Shown here one piece after another: positions 1 through 8,697 of a stretch of 39,250 bases of DNA (position 1 is its first letter; every line of letters starts with the position of its first letter). Source of the DNA: Cryobacterium sp. Y57 (GTDB lineage: Bacteria; Actinomycetota; Actinomycetes; Actinomycetales; Microbacteriaceae); contig NZ_PJJL01000048.1 in the NCBI RefSeq assembly GCF_002929505.1, positions 1-39,250 on the forward strand, in the 5' to 3' direction. The translations under genes and the position numbers were made by a program. The notes beneath the pieces were generated by a model. It worked only from the letters and a program-made list of their open reading frames with translations, did not search any database and was not told the origin of the DNA.

Positions 1-76
1 AGCAGCACCGGCGCCAGCAGCACCGGCGCCAGCAGCACCGGTCGCGGCCGCCGCGCCGGTCGCGGCCGCCGCGCCG
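1..76 (+). repeat. In-frame tandem repeats encoding an Ala/Pro linker in Kgd
   Basis: A 15-bp unit (AGCAGCACCGGCGCC) occurs at 1-15 and 16-30 with a partial third copy, followed by two exact copies of an 18-bp unit (GTCGCGGCCGCCGCGCCG) at 41-58 and 59-76. All are in the kgd frame and encode an Ala-Pro-Val-rich stretch. This is the flexible linker expected between the short N-terminal segment and the acyltransferase domain. Such repeats often vary in copy number between strains; that variation is inference here. Confidence 0.85.
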
Positions 77-3000
77 GTCGCGCAGACCGCTCCCGGGGCG
101 GCAGCTCCGGCTCCGGTGACCGAGAACCAGCCGACGGCACGCACCACTTCGAGTGCGCCCAAACCGGCCCCCGTTCCCGCTGACGCTCCCGTGACCAGCC
201 CGCAGGCCATCATCGTCGATGCTTCCGAGCCGGTCAAACAAGATCAGGTCTCGCCGCTGCGCGGTATGGCGAAGTCACTCGCGACCAACATGGTCACCAG
301 CCTGACCGTGCCGACGGCCACCAGCGTGCGCACCATCCCGGCCAAGCTGCTCATCGACAACCGCATCGTCATGAACAACCACATGAAGCGGGCGCGTGGT
401 GGCAAAGTCTCCTTCACCCACCTGATCGGTTGGGCGCTCATCCGTGCGCTCAAGATGTTCCCCAGTCAGAACGTCTACTACGACGAGGTCGACGGCAAGC
501 CTTCGGTCGTCGCCCCCGCCCACGTCGGCATGGGACTGGCCATCGATATGCCCAAGCCCGACGGCACCCGCGCCCTGCTCGTCCCGGCGATCAAGCGCGC
601 CGACACGATGACCTTCGGCGAGTATCTGGCCGCCTACGAAGACCTGGTCACGCGGGCACGTAAGAACAAGCTCACCGCCGATGACTTCGCCGGAGCGACC
701 CTGTCGCTGACCAACCCCGGCGGCATCGGCACCGTTCACTCGGTGCCTCGCCTCATGAAGGGCCAGGGCTGCATCATCGGCGCCGGCGCCCTCGACTACC
801 CGGCCGAATTCCAGGGTTCGAGCGTCAAGACCCTCACCGGCCTGGCCATCTCCAAGACCATCACCCTCACCAGCACCTACGATCACCGGGTCATCCAGGG
901 CGCCGGTTCGGGCGAGTTCCTCAAGATCGTGCACGAGCTTCTGATCGGCCAGCACAACTTCTACGAAGAGATCTTCTCGGCGCTGCGCATTCCGTACGAC
1001 CCGATCCACTGGGCACCGGACATTAGCGTCGACCTCACGAGCGCCGTCGACAAGACCGCACGCGTGCAGGAACTGATCAACTCGTTCCGCGTGCGCGGCC
1101 ACCTGATGGCCGACATCGACCCGCTCGAGTACTCGCAGCGCAGTCACCCCGACCTCGATATCGCCACCCACGGGCTCACCTTCTGGGACCTCGACCGTTC
1201 GTTCGTGACCGGTAATTTCGGTTCGCAGCGCCAAATGCTGCTGCGCGACATTTTGGGAGTGCTGCGCGACTCGTACTGCCGCACCACCGGCATCGAGTAC
1301 ATGCACATTCAAGACCCAGCCCAACGCAAGTGGGTGCAGGAAAAAATCGAGAAGTCGTACGTCAAGCCCACGCACCACGAGCAGATGCGAATTCTGGCCA
1401 AGCTCAACGAGGCCGAAGCTTTCGAAACGTTCCTGCAGACCAAGTATGTCGGCCAGAAACGCTTCAGCCTCGAGGGCGGCGAGTGCACCATTCCGCTGCT
1501 CGACACTATTCTGCAGGGCGCTGCCGAACAGGGCCTCGACGAGGTCGCGATCGGCATGGCCCACCGTGGTCGCCTGAACGTGCTCACCAACATTGCCGGC
1601 AAGACCTATGGCGAAATCTTCCGCGAGTTCGAGGGAACACAAGACCCGCGCACCGTGCACGGTTCCGGGGACGTGAAATATCACCTCGGCACCATGGGTT
1701 TGTTCCGCGGTGAAGACGGCGCCGAAATTCCGGTCTCGCTGGCCGCAAACCCGTCGCACCTCGAGGCCGGCGACGGCGTGCTCGAAGGCATCGTCCGCGC
1801 CAAGCAGGACCGCAAGCCGATCGGCACCTTCTCCACCCTGCCCATCCTCATTCACGGTGACGCCGCGATGGCCGGCCAGGGCGTTGTGCTCGAAACCCTG
1901 CAGATGTCCCAGCTGCGCGGCTACCGTACCGGCGGCACCGTGCACATCGTGGTCAACAACCAGCTCGGTTTCACGACCCTGCCGCAGGATGCCCGCACCA
2001 GCGTCTACGCCACAGACGTCGCCAAGACCATTCAGGCTCCTATCTTCCACGTCAACGGGGACGACCCCGAGGCAGTGGTGCGTGCCGGCGAGCTCGCGTT
2101 CGCCTACCGCCAGGAGTTCAAGAAGGATGTCGTCGTCGACCTCATCTGCTACCGCCGTCGTGGACACAACGAGGGCGACGACCCCTCGATGACCCAGCCG
2201 CTGATGTACAACCTGGTCGAGGCCAAGCGCAGCGTGCGCAAGCTCTACACCGAGGCGCTCGTCGGCCGTGGCGATATCACCGTGGAGGAATACGAAGCAG
2301 CCCACCGCGACTTCCAGGACCGCCTCGAACGTGCGTTCCTCGAAACGCACGCCGCACAGACCGCGTCGATTCCGATCATCACCCCAGAGATGGCCGCCAC
2401 TGCGAAGGCCGAAGCTGAGGCACAGGAACGCGAGGACGCCGCTGGCGAGCCAGAGACGACCGGCGTTCCCGAAAGTGTCATCCAGCTCATCGGTGACGCA
2501 TTCAACAACAAGCCGGTCGGTTTCACAGTGCACAGCAAGCTGCAGCAGCTGTTGCAAAAGCGTCTCGACATGAGCCGCAACGGCAATATCGACTGGAGCT
2601 TCGGCGAGTTGCTCGCGCTGGGTTCACTGCTGGTCGAGGGCACCCCGGTACGTTTCGCCGGACAGGACAGCCGCCGTGGCACGTTCGTGCAGCGTCACGC
2701 CGTTCTGCACGACCGGGTGAACGGCCAGGAATGGCTACCGCTGGCCAACCTGAAGGACAACCAGGCCCGGTTCTGGATCTACGACTCTCTGCTGAGCGAA
2801 TACGCCGCCATGGGCTTCGAGTACGGCTACTCGGTGGAACGTGCCGACGCTTTGGTACTCTGGGAAGCCCAATTCGGTGATTTCGCCAATGGGGCGCAGA
2901 CCATCATCGATCAGTTCGTCTCCTCGGCCGAGCAGAAGTGGGGGCAGCGGTCATCCGTTGTGTTGCTGCTGCCGCACGGCTATGAGGGCCAGGGGCCTGA

Positions 3001-3607
3001 CCACTCGTCAGCTCGCATCGAACGGTTCCTGCAGCTGTGCGCCGAAGAGAACATGACCGTGGCGCGACCGTCGACGCCCGCGTCATACTTTCACCTGCTG
3101 CGTCGCCAGGCGTACATGCGTCCGCGTCGCCCGTTGATCGTGTTCACGCCCAAGTCGATGTTGCGGCTGCGCGGCGCGACGAGCGCCGTGGCCGAGTTGA
3201 CCAGCGGCAAGTTCGAGACGGTCATCGATGACGCCCGTATCGCCGACAAGAGTGCCGTCAAGCGCGTCTTGTTCATGGCCGGCAAGATCTACTACGACCT
3301 GCTGAACGAGCTCGAGAAGAACCCGAACCCGGCGATCGCCCTCGTACGCGTCGAGCAGTACTACCCGCTGCCCGCCGTGGAGCTGAAGAACGTGGCCGCC
3401 CAGTACCCCAACGCCGAGCTGGCGTGGGTGCAGGACGAACCAGAGAACCAGGGCGCCTGGCCGTTCTTCTACCTGGAGACCAGCAAGCTCGGCCCGCGCG
3501 CTGTGCGTCTGTTCTCCCGTCCGGCTTCGGCCTCGCCGGCCGCGGGTTCGGCCAAGCGCCACGCGATCGAGCAGGCCAAGCTGCAGCGCGACGCTTTGAC
3601 CCTGTAA
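1..3607 (+). CDS. kgd: Multifunctional 2-oxoglutarate dehydrogenase E1/E2 (Kgd/OdhA), 5'-truncated by window
   Basis: This is the actinobacterial fusion of an E2-like succinyltransferase domain with the thiamine-diphosphate E1 component of 2-oxoglutarate dehydrogenase. It oxidatively decarboxylates 2-oxoglutarate in the TCA cycle, in complex with AceF/DlaT and Lpd. The frame is open to base 1, so the GTG at 116 is not the true start and the first part of the protein is missing. Numbering from that GTG, residues to about 40 are Pro/Ala linker. The E2-type catalytic domain follows, with its DHR motif at D256-H257. The E1 part has the ThDP/Mg motif starting HGDA at H580 and ending in the Asn pair N614-N615 (VVNNQLGF), then a YRRRGHNEGDDP motif. 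It ends in TAA at 3605-3607. Full-length relatives are about 1,230 aa. In relatives the enzyme is inhibited by an FHA protein (GarA/OdhI); none is encoded here. Confidence 0.97.
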   Translation, partial: AAPAPAAPAPAAPVAAAAPVAAAAPVAQTAPGAAAPAPVTENQPTARTTSSAPKPAPVPADAPVTSPQAIIVDASEPVKQDQVSPLRGMAKSLATNMVTSLTVPTATSVRTIPAKLLIDNRIVMNNHMKRARGGKVSFTHLIGWALIRALKMFPSQNVYYDEVDGKPSVVAPAHVGMGLAIDMPKPDGTRALLVPAIKRADTMTFGEYLAAYEDLVTRARKNKLTADDFAGATLSLTNPGGIGTVHSVPRLMKGQGCIIGAGALDYPAEFQGSSVKTLTGLAISKTITLTSTYDHRVIQGAGSGEFLKIVHELLIGQHNFYEEIFSALRIPYDPIHWAPDISVDLTSAVDKTARVQELINSFRVRGHLMADIDPLEYSQRSHPDLDIATHGLTFWDLDRSFVTGNFGSQRQMLLRDILGVLRDSYCRTTGIEYMHIQDPAQRKWVQEKIEKSYVKPTHHEQMRILAKLNEAEAFETFLQTKYVGQKRFSLEGGECTIPLLDTILQGAAEQGLDEVAIGMAHRGRLNVLTNIAGKTYGEIFREFEGTQDPRTVHGSGDVKYHLGTMGLFRGEDGAEIPVSLAANPSHLEAGDGVLEGIVRAKQDRKPIGTFSTLPILIHGDAAMAGQGVVLETLQMSQLRGYRTGGTVHIVVNNQLGFTTLPQDARTSVYATDVAKTIQAPIFHVNGDDPEAVVRAGELAFAYRQEFKKDVVVDLICYRRRGHNEGDDPSMTQPLMYNLVEAKRSVRKLYTEALVGRGDITVEEYEAAHRDFQDRLERAFLETHAAQTASIPIITPEMAATAKAEAEAQEREDAAGEPETTGVPESVIQLIGDAFNNKPVGFTVHSKLQQLLQKRLDMSRNGNIDWSFGELLALGSLLVEGTPVRFAGQDSRRGTFVQRHAVLHDRVNGQEWLPLANLKDNQARFWIYDSLLSEYAAMGFEYGYSVERADALVLWEAQFGDFANGAQTIIDQFVSSAEQKWGQRSSVVLLLPHGYEGQGPDHSSARIERFLQLCAEENMTVARPSTPASYFHLLRRQAYMRPRRPLIVFTPKSMLRLRGATSAVAELTSGKFETVIDDARIADKSAVKRVLFMAGKIYYDLLNELEKNPNPAIALVRVEQYYPLPAVELKNVAAQYPNAELAWVQDEPENQGAWPFFYLETSKLGPRAVRLFSRPASASPAAGSAKRHAIEQAKLQRDALTL

Positions 3608-3628
3608 CAGTCACAGCGAGGCTCTAAC

Positions 3629-3660
3629 ACTGGGGGTGGCGAGAGTCCCCCCAGTATTGT
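3629..3660 (+). terminator. Hairpin after kgd, probable terminator
   Basis: ACTGGGGG (3629-3636) pairs with CCCCCAGT (3648-3655) across an 11-nt loop, starting about 20 nt after the kgd stop. The following ATTGTGT is only weakly T-rich, so termination efficiency is uncertain. Confidence 0.55.
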
Positions 3661-3802
3661 GTCCGAGGCGACTGGATGGATGGGCCGGCGGGGTTGTACG
3701 AGCTGGCACGGCGGCATCGGTTCGTCCCGCCGTGGTGCCGATACCGTTGTGTTGCCAGAGTGCGCCGACGGTTCTAGGCTCAGGGCAACCCGAGGAGAAA
3801 CC

Positions 3803-4615
3803 ATGCCCGTTCGCACTGTGAACCAGCTCGGGGAGCCGTGCTGGATTGACCTGATGACAAGCGACCCGGCCCGGTCGATCGCGTTCTACACCGAACTGCT
3901 CGGCTGGCGAGCCGTCGACACCGGGGCGGGAAGCGGCCGCTACACGATGCTCTTCCTCGGCGACGCCGCCATCGCTGGTCTCACCGCCCAGGAGCGCGGA
4001 AACCGCGACTTCTGGACCACCTATCTCGCGATCGACAGTGTCGACGAAACCGTGCGCGCCGCGAGGGCCGCGGGCGCGACCGTGCTCGTGCGCCCGCAGA
4101 CTGTCGGGGACCAGGGACGGCTCGCCGTGCTGACCGACCCGGCGGGAGCGGCCGTCGGTGTGTGGCAGGCCGCCGGCCACCGAGGCTTTCACGTCGACAA
4201 CGAGATCGGGACGCCGGTTTGGCACGAGCTGATCACCCTTGACTTTAACGCAACGATCGCCTTCTACGAGGAAGTGTTCGGCTGGACGCCGATTCCGTTG
4301 AGCGACACCGCCGATTTTCGCTACAGCACCTTCGGCCACGACGAATCCATGACCGGAGGGGTGTACGACGCTGACGCCATACTGCCAGCCGGGGTACCGG
4401 CATACTGGCAGGTGTACCTGGGCGTCGCCGACGTGTGCGCATCCGCGAAGAGGGTGAGTGAACTCGGTGGCACAGTGCTGCGAGAACCGTGGGAATCCGA
4501 CTTCGGAACCTTCGCTCAGGTAGCGGATGCGACGGGCGCCGCGTTCCTGCTCGGGCAGGTCGAACCGTCGCCGCAACCTCCGACTAGTGTGAGGCTTGCA
4601 GAGAGCGCAGCTTGA
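3803..4615 (+). CDS. Tandem VOC (glyoxalase/bleomycin-resistance fold) protein
   Basis: A 270-aa protein with two vicinal-oxygen-chelate domains, roughly residues 10-120 and 138-258. Each opens with the same pattern: a WIDL or WHELITLD strand followed by a helix with IAFYTELLGW or IAFYEEVFGW. This architecture matches the actinobacterial CFP-30B-like family, whose substrate is unknown; a metal-dependent lyase, isomerase or dioxygenase role cannot be assigned. The chosen ATG at 3803 has a GAGGAGAAA ribosome site just upstream. An ORF extending to 3659 is possible but adds a non-conserved tail that runs through the kgd terminator. The last 32 nt overlap the convergent anti-sigma gene. An enzyme-like metal site is not provable from sequence alone. 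Confidence 0.85.
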   Translation: MPVRTVNQLGEPCWIDLMTSDPARSIAFYTELLGWRAVDTGAGSGRYTMLFLGDAAIAGLTAQERGNRDFWTTYLAIDSVDETVRAARAAGATVLVRPQTVGDQGRLAVLTDPAGAAVGVWQAAGHRGFHVDNEIGTPVWHELITLDFNATIAFYEEVFGWTPIPLSDTADFRYSTFGHDESMTGGVYDADAILPAGVPAYWQVYLGVADVCASAKRVSELGGTVLREPWESDFGTFAQVADATGAAFLLGQVEPSPQPPTSVRLAESAA

Positions 4616-4826
4616 GCAAAACCTGGTCGCGCAGGTCTTCTGGCGCGGTCTCCTTGCATGCGCGCTGCATGACCTCGGTCAGGGTGCGACCAACAAGATG
4701 TTCGCTGCTGCAGTCTGGGCAACTAGCGAGATGCTCTCGAATGTCGGCCGCATCATTCTTGCGAAGTTCGTTGTGCAGGTATTCCTCGAGTTCAGCCTTG
4801 GCCTTCTCGCAACCACAATCGGTCAT
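4584..4826 (-). CDS. rsrA: Zinc-binding redox-sensing anti-sigma factor (RsrA/RshA type)
   Basis: An 80-aa protein with the zinc-anti-sigma (ZAS) signature C6...H32-x3-C36-x2-C39, the same spacing as Streptomyces RsrA (Cys11-His37-Cys41-Cys44 as recalled). In the family, the reduced zinc form holds SigR inactive; disulfide stress oxidises the cysteines, expels zinc and frees the sigma factor. Its ATG overlaps the sigR stop as ATGA (4823-4826), so the pair is translationally coupled. An extra Cys at position 4 and C57 are also present. The 3' end overlaps the convergent VOC gene by 32 nt. RefSeq-style naming would be mycothiol system anti-sigma-R factor. Confidence 0.93.
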   Translation of the reverse strand: MTDCGCEKAKAELEEYLHNELRKNDAADIREHLASCPDCSSEHLVGRTLTEVMQRACKETAPEDLRDQVLLKLRSLQASH

Positions 4827-5560
4827 TTTTCTGTGCTCCTGGATGTTTTCTGGTCCTGGCCCGTGCCCAGCCCGCGTTCAGCCGCGTAGCCGGCCAACAG
4901 CTCGCGTAACAGTCGCCGGCCACGGTGCAGGCGACTCATTACGGTGCCGATGGGGGTCTTCATGATTTCGGCGATCTCCTGGTAGGAGAACCCTTCAACG
5001 TCGGCGAAGTACACGGCGAGTCTGAAGTCTTCGGGAATTGACTGCAGGGCGTTTTTGACGGCGCTGTCCGGCAGGTGGTCGATGGCCTCGGCCTCGGCCG
5101 AACGCCCCGACGTGGCGGTGGTTGATTCGGCGCCGCCGAGCTGCCAGTCTTCCAACTCATCAATCGTGCCCTGGTACGGCTCGCGCTGCTTCTTACGGTA
5201 CGCATTGATAAAAGTGTTGGTGAGGATGCGGTACAGCCACGCTTTGAGATTGGTTCCCTGCTCGTACTGTGCGAAGGCGGCGAAAGCCTTCACGAAGGTT
5301 TCCTGCACAAGATCCTGCGCATCCGACGGGTTGCGTGTCATGCGCATGGCCGCCGCGTACAGCTGGTCGAGAAAAGGCAACGCCTGTTCCTCGAACAAGC
5401 CGCGGGTCTGTTCGCGCAGTTCCGCCTTGGTCGGGGACAGTGTCGTACGTTCTGTGTCGCTGCTCGAAAGATCTCCCGAGTTCGCGGGCGTGTCTGAAGT
5501 CATTACCCCTGATTCTAAGCCGTTACCCACGGACAGGGGTCGCTCCAGCAGCATTGACAC
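4823..5560 (-). CDS. sigR: ECF sigma factor SigR/SigH (thiol-oxidative stress)
   Basis: A group IV (ECF) sigma factor. Region 2 contains [14 protein letters not shown], with the -10 recognition helix around [15 protein letters not shown]. Region 4 contains [26 protein letters not shown], which recognises a GGAAT-type -35. Family members drive thioredoxin, mycothiol and protease genes after disulfide stress. Two in-frame starts are credible. The GTG at 5560 (245 aa) has AAGGGAG about 10 nt upstream. The ATG at 5503 (226 aa) has CAGGGG 4 nt upstream. The conserved core only begins about 50 residues after the GTG, so the N-terminal extension is optional. The gene is divergent from aroA with 48 bp between starts, and is followed directly by its anti-sigma gene. 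Confidence 0.95.
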   Translation of the reverse strand: MSMLLERPLSVGNGLESGVMTSDTPANSGDLSSSDTERTTLSPTKAELREQTRGLFEEQALPFLDQLYAAAMRMTRNPSDAQDLVQETFVKAFAAFAQYEQGTNLKAWLYRILTNTFINAYRKKQREPYQGTIDELEDWQLGGAESTTATSGRSAEAEAIDHLPDSAVKNALQSIPEDFRLAVYFADVEGFSYQEIAEIMKTPIGTVMSRLHRGRRLLRELLAGYAAERGLGTGQDQKTSRSTEK

Positions 5561-5582
5561 CGTTATACATCTCCCTTAAATT
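5554..5582 (+). promoter_or_regulatory. Candidate aroA promoter
   Basis: TTGACA at 5554-5559 and TAAATT at 5577-5582 are separated by 17 bp, close to the housekeeping sigma consensus, and precede the aroA ATG by 27 nt. The -35 element lies over the first codons of sigR on the other strand. No Shine-Dalgarno sequence is obvious before aroA. Confidence 0.5.
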
Positions 5583-5608
5583 GTTATCACCGACTATTCT
5601 GATAACCG

Positions 5609-6970
5609 ATGTTGATCTCGAGATATTCCAAGCCGGAGTTCGATCCGTACGGCGATAATTCACCGACCGAAGAAAATGCCTGGTGGCCGGCGCCGAACAC
5701 AGACATGCCCCTCCAGGCGGTGCTGGCCCTACCGGGCTCGAAATCGTTGACCAACAGGGAGCTCGTCGCATCCGCTTTGGCCAGCGAACCGTCCCTGCTC
5801 CGGTCGCCGCTGCATTCCCGCGACAGCGATCTCATGGTCGCCGCGCTGCGCCAGCTGGGCACCACGATCGAGGCTGTGGCCGGCGCGGGTGCGTTCGGCT
5901 CCGACCTGTTAGTGACCCCGCCCGAGGAACTGCTCGGTTCCACCACGATCGACTGCGGCCTGGCCGGAACCGTTATGCGTTTTCTGCCACCGCTGGCCGC
6001 CCTCGCCCTCGGCCCGACGACGTTCGACGGCGATGTCGGTGCCCGCCGTCGCCCCATGGGTCCGATCATCGGCGCGCTGCGCGACCTCAGCGGCGATATC
6101 AACGACGATGGCAAGCGCGCCTTGCCCTTCACCGTTCACGGCCGCGGAGCGGTGACTGGCGGCGCCACGACCATTGACGCGGGCACGTCCAGCCAGTTCG
6201 TCTCCGGCCTGCTGCTGGCCGGCGCACGTTTCGAGCACGGGCTGCACCTCACGCACTCCGGCGAACGACTGCCCAGCCTGCCGCACATCGAGATGACCAT
6301 CGAGGTGTTGCGCGCTCGCGGAGTCATCGTGGCCACGCCGAACGTCGGCGAATGGATCATCGAACCCGGTCTTCTCGCGGGGCGTACGGTCGATATCGAA
6401 CCCGATCTTTCCAACGCCGCGCCGTTCCTCTGCGCCGCCCTCGTGGCCGGGGGCAGCGTCAGCATCACCGGCTGGCCACAGACGACCACTCAGGTAGGCG
6501 CCGATCTCGAGCAGCTCCTGCCGCTGTTCGGCGCGACCGTGACCCATGTAGGCGACCGCCTCACCGTAACCGGCGGCGAGCGCATCCTCGGTGTCGACCT
6601 GGACCTGTCGAGCGGCGGCGAGCTCGCCTGCACCCTCGTCGCCCTCGCTGCCCTGGCCGAGACGCCGAGCACGATCACGGGAATCGGGCACATTCGCAAC
6701 CACGAGACCGACCGCCTCGCTGCGCTGGCCACCGAGATCAACCGACTCGGAGGCCAGGTCACGGAGCTGCCTGACGGACTGCAGATCGAGCCGGCCCCCC
6801 TGCACGGCGGCCAGTGGCTCAGTTACGACGACCACCGGATGGCCACGGCCGGCGCACTGATCGGCCTCGCCGTACCCGGCGTTGACGTGGAGAACATCGG
6901 CACGACCGCGAAAACCCTCCCCCAGTTTCCGCAGCTCTGGCATGCGATGATCACCGAAGCGGCGCTGTAG
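5609..6970 (+). CDS. aroA: 3-phosphoshikimate 1-carboxyvinyltransferase (EPSP synthase)
   Basis: A 453-aa enzyme of the shikimate pathway that transfers the enolpyruvyl group of PEP to shikimate-3-phosphate; it is cytosolic. Signatures: PGSKSLTNRE with K45, S46 and R50 binding substrate phosphate; CGLAGTVMRFLPPLAAL around residues 117-133; and the C-terminal DDHRMA box at D407-A412. An actinobacterial N-terminal extension of about 35 residues (RYSKPEFDPYGD) precedes the fold, supporting the ATG at 5609. The rsgA ATG follows the stop codon with no gap, indicating one transcript and coupled translation, the same aroA-rsgA pairing as in mycobacteria. Confidence 0.97.
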   Translation: MLISRYSKPEFDPYGDNSPTEENAWWPAPNTDMPLQAVLALPGSKSLTNRELVASALASEPSLLRSPLHSRDSDLMVAALRQLGTTIEAVAGAGAFGSDLLVTPPEELLGSTTIDCGLAGTVMRFLPPLAALALGPTTFDGDVGARRRPMGPIIGALRDLSGDINDDGKRALPFTVHGRGAVTGGATTIDAGTSSQFVSGLLLAGARFEHGLHLTHSGERLPSLPHIEMTIEVLRARGVIVATPNVGEWIIEPGLLAGRTVDIEPDLSNAAPFLCAALVAGGSVSITGWPQTTTQVGADLEQLLPLFGATVTHVGDRLTVTGGERILGVDLDLSSGGELACTLVALAALAETPSTITGIGHIRNHETDRLAALATEINRLGGQVTELPDGLQIEPAPLHGGQWLSYDDHRMATAGALIGLAVPGVDVENIGTTAKTLPQFPQLWHAMITEAAL

Positions 6971-8143
6971 ATGGCGGTGGCGGGCAATGCGACTTCGCCG
7001 GGCGACGGCGAGGATCGCGATCGTCTCAGCGTTCATGAGGCCGCCGACGCACCGTCCACGGACTACGCCCATTACGCCGACCTCGCCGGTGATCCTGGCG
7101 ACACCTGGTGGGCCTCTGCCGACGACGACGAGCCTGAGTTCGATGAGTCGAACGTGCATGTGCGTCCCGGCCGCAAGGGCAGTAAACCGCGCTCCAAAAC
7201 CCGGCCGAGCCATGAGGACGCGCTGACCGGCCGCATCCTCTCGGTCGACCGCGGCCGTTATACGGTCATGCTCGATGAAAACCTGCCAACCGAGCGGCGG
7301 ATCACAACCGCCAGGGCCAGTGAACTGCGCAAGAAGGCCGTCGTCAACGGCGACCGGGTCGACATCGTCGGCGACACGACCGGGGCAGAAGGCAGCCTGG
7401 CCCGAATCGTGCGCATCGTTCCACGCGACACGCTGCTACGGCGAAGCGCCGACGACACGGACGCCGTTGAGCGCGTGATCGTGGCCAATGCCGACCAGAT
7501 GCTGATCGTGGTCGCTGCGGCCAACCCGGAGCCGCGCATCCGCTTGGTGGATCGCTACCTGGTCGCGGCCTACGACGCCGGCGTGACGCCCATCCTGTGC
7601 ATCACCAAGACCGACCTCGCCGACCCCGCCGTATTTCTGGCCAATTTCGCCGGGCTCGACCTGCCCGTATTCCAGAGCGGCGAGGGCGGCATGCCGATCG
7701 AAGCGATCTCGGCGGCACTGGTCGGTCACGACACCGTCTTCGTCGGGCACTCCGGGGTGGGCAAATCCACGCTGGTGAACGCGCTCGTGCCGGGCACCAA
7801 CCGGGCCATCGGCGTCGTCAACACCGTCACCGGGCGTGGCCGCCACACCTCGTCGTCGACCGTGTCACTGCGTCTTCAGACGGATGGCGGCCGCGGCTGG
7901 GTGATCGACACTCCCGGTGTGCGGTCCTTCGGCCTCGGGCACATCAACACCGACAACATTCTCAAGGCCTTCACCGATCTCGCGACGATCGCCGAGCGCT
8001 GCCCACGCGGCTGCACGCACTTACCCGACTCGCCGGACTGCGCCATCATCGAGGCCGTCGAGGCTGATGAACTCGGCGAGACCGGCCGGGTGCGCCTCGA
8101 CTCCCTGCAGCGCCTTCTGGCCACCTTTGCGCCCACTCGCTGA
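6971..8143 (+). CDS. rsgA: Ribosome small-subunit-dependent GTPase A
   Basis: A 390-aa circularly permuted GTPase that assists late 30S maturation. Order seen: an acidic variable N-terminus of about 80 residues, an OB-fold (TGRILSVDRGRYTVML...), then the permuted G motifs with G4-like TKTD first, the P-loop GHSGVGKST (K265), and G3-like DTPGVRSF. A C-terminal zinc knuckle follows with CPRGCTHLPDSPDC. The ATG directly abuts the aroA TAG. The long acidic N-terminal leader is typical of actinobacterial members and its function is unknown. A terminal helical segment (DSLQRLLATF) closes the protein. Confidence 0.96.
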   Translation: MAVAGNATSPGDGEDRDRLSVHEAADAPSTDYAHYADLAGDPGDTWWASADDDEPEFDESNVHVRPGRKGSKPRSKTRPSHEDALTGRILSVDRGRYTVMLDENLPTERRITTARASELRKKAVVNGDRVDIVGDTTGAEGSLARIVRIVPRDTLLRRSADDTDAVERVIVANADQMLIVVAAANPEPRIRLVDRYLVAAYDAGVTPILCITKTDLADPAVFLANFAGLDLPVFQSGEGGMPIEAISAALVGHDTVFVGHSGVGKSTLVNALVPGTNRAIGVVNTVTGRGRHTSSSTVSLRLQTDGGRGWVIDTPGVRSFGLGHINTDNILKAFTDLATIAERCPRGCTHLPDSPDCAIIEAVEADELGETGRVRLDSLQRLLATFAPTR

Positions 8144-8164
8144 GCTCATGTCCCTAAACGCAGT

Positions 8165-8170
8165 TACGAT
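8165..8170 (+). promoter_or_regulatory. Candidate -10 for a leaderless bcp transcript
   Basis: TACGAT fits the actinobacterial -10 pattern TANNNT and lies 6 nt before the bcp ATG, so transcription would begin at or next to the A of ATG. The intervening six bases are GGAGGG, a Shine-Dalgarno-like string too close to the ATG to work normally. Confidence 0.4.
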
Positions 8171-8176
8171 GGAGGG

Positions 8177-8656
8177 ATGACGTATCTAGCGCGCCTTGCA
8201 GTGGGCGATACAGCCCCCCAGTTCACCCTGACCGATCAGGATGGGACATCCGTTTCGCTGGCCGACTTTTCGGGCAGCAAGGTCGTCGTCTATTTTTACC
8301 CGGCCGCGATGAGCCCCGGCTGCACGACCCAGGCCTGCGACTTTCGCGACAACCTCGGGTCGCTCAAATCGGCCGGTTACCAGGTACTCGGACTGTCGAA
8401 AGATGCTCCGGCCAAGCTGAAGAAGTTTCAAGAAAACGACGCCGTGAACTTTCCCCTACTCAGCGACACCGACCTCGCTGTGCACCGCGCCTACGGCGCC
8501 TATGGCGAGAAGAATCTGTACGGCAAGATCGTGACCGGTGTGCTGCGGTCGACGCTCGTGCTCGATGAGGCCGGAAACATCACCCACGCCCTCTACAACG
8601 TCAAGGCCACCGGGCACGTCGCGAGCCTGCGTAAGAAGCTCGGTATCGACGCCTAG
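8177..8656 (+). CDS. bcp: Thioredoxin-dependent thiol peroxidase (Bcp/PrxQ peroxiredoxin)
   Basis: A 159-aa AhpC/TSA-fold peroxidase that reduces H2O2 and organic hydroperoxides with thioredoxin as donor; it is cytosolic. The peroxidatic cysteine is C49 in PGCTTQAC and the resolving cysteine is C54, the Cys-x4-Cys spacing of the Bcp subgroup. The GDTAPQFTL strand and the LRSTLVLDEAG stretch are also typical. The start is unusual: GGAGGG touches the ATG with no spacer, so either translation is leaderless (TACGAT 6 nt upstream) or initiation uses GTG at 8201, giving 151 aa. It lies 33 nt after rsgA on the same strand. Confidence 0.95.
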   Translation: MTYLARLAVGDTAPQFTLTDQDGTSVSLADFSGSKVVVYFYPAAMSPGCTTQACDFRDNLGSLKSAGYQVLGLSKDAPAKLKKFQENDAVNFPLLSDTDLAVHRAYGAYGEKNLYGKIVTGVLRSTLVLDEAGNITHALYNVKATGHVASLRKKLGIDA

Positions 8657-8697
8657 GTTCGGGCCTGATCGGGTCTTCACGGCCCGCGCAGCGCCGC

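Noticed and set aside
275..2557. 760-aa open frame on the minus strand opposite kgd
   Set aside because: It is a shadow of a high-GC3 gene: it lacks any recognisable domain and lies fully inside the unambiguous kgd coding sequence.
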